DNA of 32,514 bases from assembly GCA_964486455.1 (NCBI GenBank), contig CAZAMP010000045.1, positions 1-32,514 of the forward strand, in the 5' to 3' direction. Source of the DNA: CAZAMP01 sp964486455 (GTDB taxonomy: Bacteria; Eisenbacteria; RBG-16-71-46; CAZAMP01). The notes under the pieces were generated by a model. The model saw only the letters and a list, made by a program, of their open reading frames with translations, was not told the DNA's origin and did not search any database. Within the stretch, counting starts at the first letter, position 1; each line of letters begins with the position of its first letter. Positions 31,420 through 32,514 of this stretch are shown piece by piece. The translations under genes were made by a program, and so were the position numbers.

Positions 31420-32375
31420 CCGGTCCCGATCCGAAAGATCTCCCCGACGGACTGAACCCGATTCCAAGCCGCGGTTTCGTGGACGGCGAGTGGGTCGTCG
31501 AAGAAGATCAGGGCGCGACGCGACTCAGCATCCGAATCACCGAGAAACTTCACGAAGAAACCACTCCCTTCCAAAAGCTCGCGGTCTACGACACCCCGTT
31601 CTTCGGCAAGATGCTCGCGCTGGACGATCTCGTCATGTTCACGGAGCGAGACGAGTTCGTCTATCACGAGATGCTCGTCCACGTGCCGCTCTGTGGAATC
31701 CCCGAGCCGAAGAGCGTGCTGATCATCGGTGGTGGTGACGCAGGTTGCATCCGCGAGGCGCTCAAGCATCCGTCGGTCGAACGCGTGGTGCTGTGTGAGA
31801 TCGATGAGCGCGTGACGCGGGTGTGCGAGGAATATTTCCCCTGGGTGGCCGATGCGGTGCGTGACCCGCGGGTGGAACTGATCTTCGACGACGGCGTTGC
31901 GTTCATCGAGAAACACGCCTCGACGTTCGACCTGATCATCGTAGACAGCACGGATCCGATAGGACCCGCGGTCGGGCTCTTTCTCCGCGACTTCTACCGA
32001 AAGGCCGCGCGCGCGCTTAAACCGGGCGGCGTGATGGCCGCGCAGACGGAATCCCCACACTGGGGCGCGCCCATGGTGGGAGCGATCTACGGAGAGCTCC
32101 GACACGCGTTCGCGCACGTCGCGCCCTACCTCGGTTTCATTCCAACGTATCCCAGCGGCACATGGAGCTGGTGTTGGGCGAGCGCGGATCGCGCGCACGA
32201 CGCGTTCTTCGACGCGGATCGCGCCGCCGCGATCGCCGCCGGCTGCCGGTACTTCAATCCGGAGATTCACCGCGCGGCATTCGCGTTGCCGAATTTCGCC
32301 CGCGCCGCGGCGGACGGCCGGAACTTCTTCGCCCGTTTCGACGAACGGCACCGGACGCTCACCGAGGAGTCGTAG
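31416..32375 (+). CDS. speE: Spermidine synthase (polyamine aminopropyltransferase)
   Basis: The product (319 aa) transfers aminopropyl from decarboxylated SAM to putrescine, giving spermidine and methylthioadenosine. An N-terminal beta domain (about 25-75) is followed by YHEM (83-86), the nucleotide loop LIIGGGDAGCIRE (102-114), the acidic residue in LCEIDERV (126-133) and the catalytic aspartate region IIVDSTDPIGPA (174-185). Its start lies inside the speD stop (ATGA). It is somewhat longer than the E. coli enzyme (288 aa). The coupled speD makes spermidine synthesis much more likely than another aminopropyltransferase activity, though agmatine as acceptor cannot be ruled out. No putrescine-forming enzyme is in the window. 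Confidence 0.93.
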   Translation: MTGPDPKDLPDGLNPIPSRGFVDGEWVVEEDQGATRLSIRITEKLHEETTPFQKLAVYDTPFFGKMLALDDLVMFTERDEFVYHEMLVHVPLCGIPEPKSVLIIGGGDAGCIREALKHPSVERVVLCEIDERVTRVCEEYFPWVADAVRDPRVELIFDDGVAFIEKHASTFDLIIVDSTDPIGPAVGLFLRDFYRKAARALKPGGVMAAQTESPHWGAPMVGAIYGELRHAFAHVAPYLGFIPTYPSGTWSWCWASADRAHDAFFDADRAAAIAAGCRYFNPEIHRAAFALPNFARAAADGRNFFARFDERHRTLTEES

Positions 32376-32514
32376 CGCAGGCATCCGTAGACCCCCGCCC
32401 TCGTAATCACCACCCCCGCGCCCGCCATCGTCAGCCCCCGCGCTCGCCTTAGGCGCAGCACTAGCCCGAATATCTCACCAAGACATGGAAAAGGGTCTCT
32501 TGATTCGTTAGAAG
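32376..32514. other. Non-coding tail with a short C-rich repeat
   Basis: No gene is supported in the last 139 bases. CCCCCGC occurs three times, at 32392-32398, 32413-32419 and 32435-32441, a spacing of 21 and 22 bases. No terminator with a T tract was found after speE, so transcription may continue out of the window. Confidence 0.4.

Noticed and set aside
32267..32461. 64-codon minus-strand frame over the end of speE
   Set aside because: Its hydrophobic stretch comes from the C-rich repeat and the rest is antisense to speE. No ribosome site is seen.
1..32514. CRISPR arrays, tRNA or rRNA genes, insertion sequences and prophage genes
   Set aside because: I looked for regular direct repeats with spacers, clover-leaf-like segments, transposase or integrase motifs and terminal inverted repeats, and found none.

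Overview
The window is GC-rich, densely packed bacterial DNA with 24 protein-coding genes (one a likely relic) and no recognisable RNA gene, IS element, prophage or CRISPR array. Its gene content suggests a Gram-negative of the FCB-type candidate phyla (Eisenbacteria or Krumholzibacteria-like). Secreted proteins carry FG-GAP propellers with FlgD/T9SS-like C-terminal tails, a BACON-type lipoprotein and a PEP-CTERM protein are present, and central metabolism looks respiratory and fatty-acid-using. The phylum is an inference; no marker gene is present.

Layout: (1) 405-4180, minus: fadI-fadJ, the thiolase and multifunctional beta-oxidation enzymes, with a probable leaderless promoter. (2) 4236-8244: three exported proteins, namely a ChaN/EreA-like lipoprotein, a BACON plus beta-propeller lipoprotein and a PEP-CTERM protein, with a terminator between the last two. 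(3) 8463-13752, minus: fumC, a methyltransferase, a membrane protein, a VLCAD-like acyl-CoA dehydrogenase and an SDR-type 2,4-dienoyl-CoA reductase. Together with fadIJ these cover most of the steps for oxidising saturated and unsaturated fatty acids. (4) 13896-15339, plus: a two-subunit [4Fe-4S] class I fumarase, divergent from the unrelated class II FumC. (5) 15401-19291, minus: a secreted protein with 14 FG-GAP repeats and a secreted esterase. (6) 19334-25263, minus: a tight five-gene set encoding an SH3b protein, an M48 lipoprotein protease, a CHASE2 adenylate cyclase, an MBL-fold hydrolase with a class II phosphodiesterase-like motif, and an MscS channel with a C-terminal cyclic-nucleotide-binding domain. 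(7) 25592-26401: the N-terminal module of an FG-GAP protein whose propeller is missing. (8) 26435-29053, minus: a Tat-signal DUF362 protein, a Tat-signal AmmeMemoRadiSam-type radical SAM protein and a small unknown. (9) 29145-32375, plus: an SLC13 dicarboxylate transporter, a zinc-ribbon protein and speD-speE for spermidine synthesis behind a good sigma70-type promoter.

The strongest candidate for an undescribed system is region 6. One operon appears to hold a cAMP synthase with an extracytoplasmic sensor, a candidate cAMP-degrading enzyme and a cAMP-gated mechanosensitive channel, together with two envelope proteins. The key catalytic and ligand-contact residues of the cyclase and of the channel's nucleotide-binding domain are visible. 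The MBL enzyme's substrate and the working of the whole circuit are inference.
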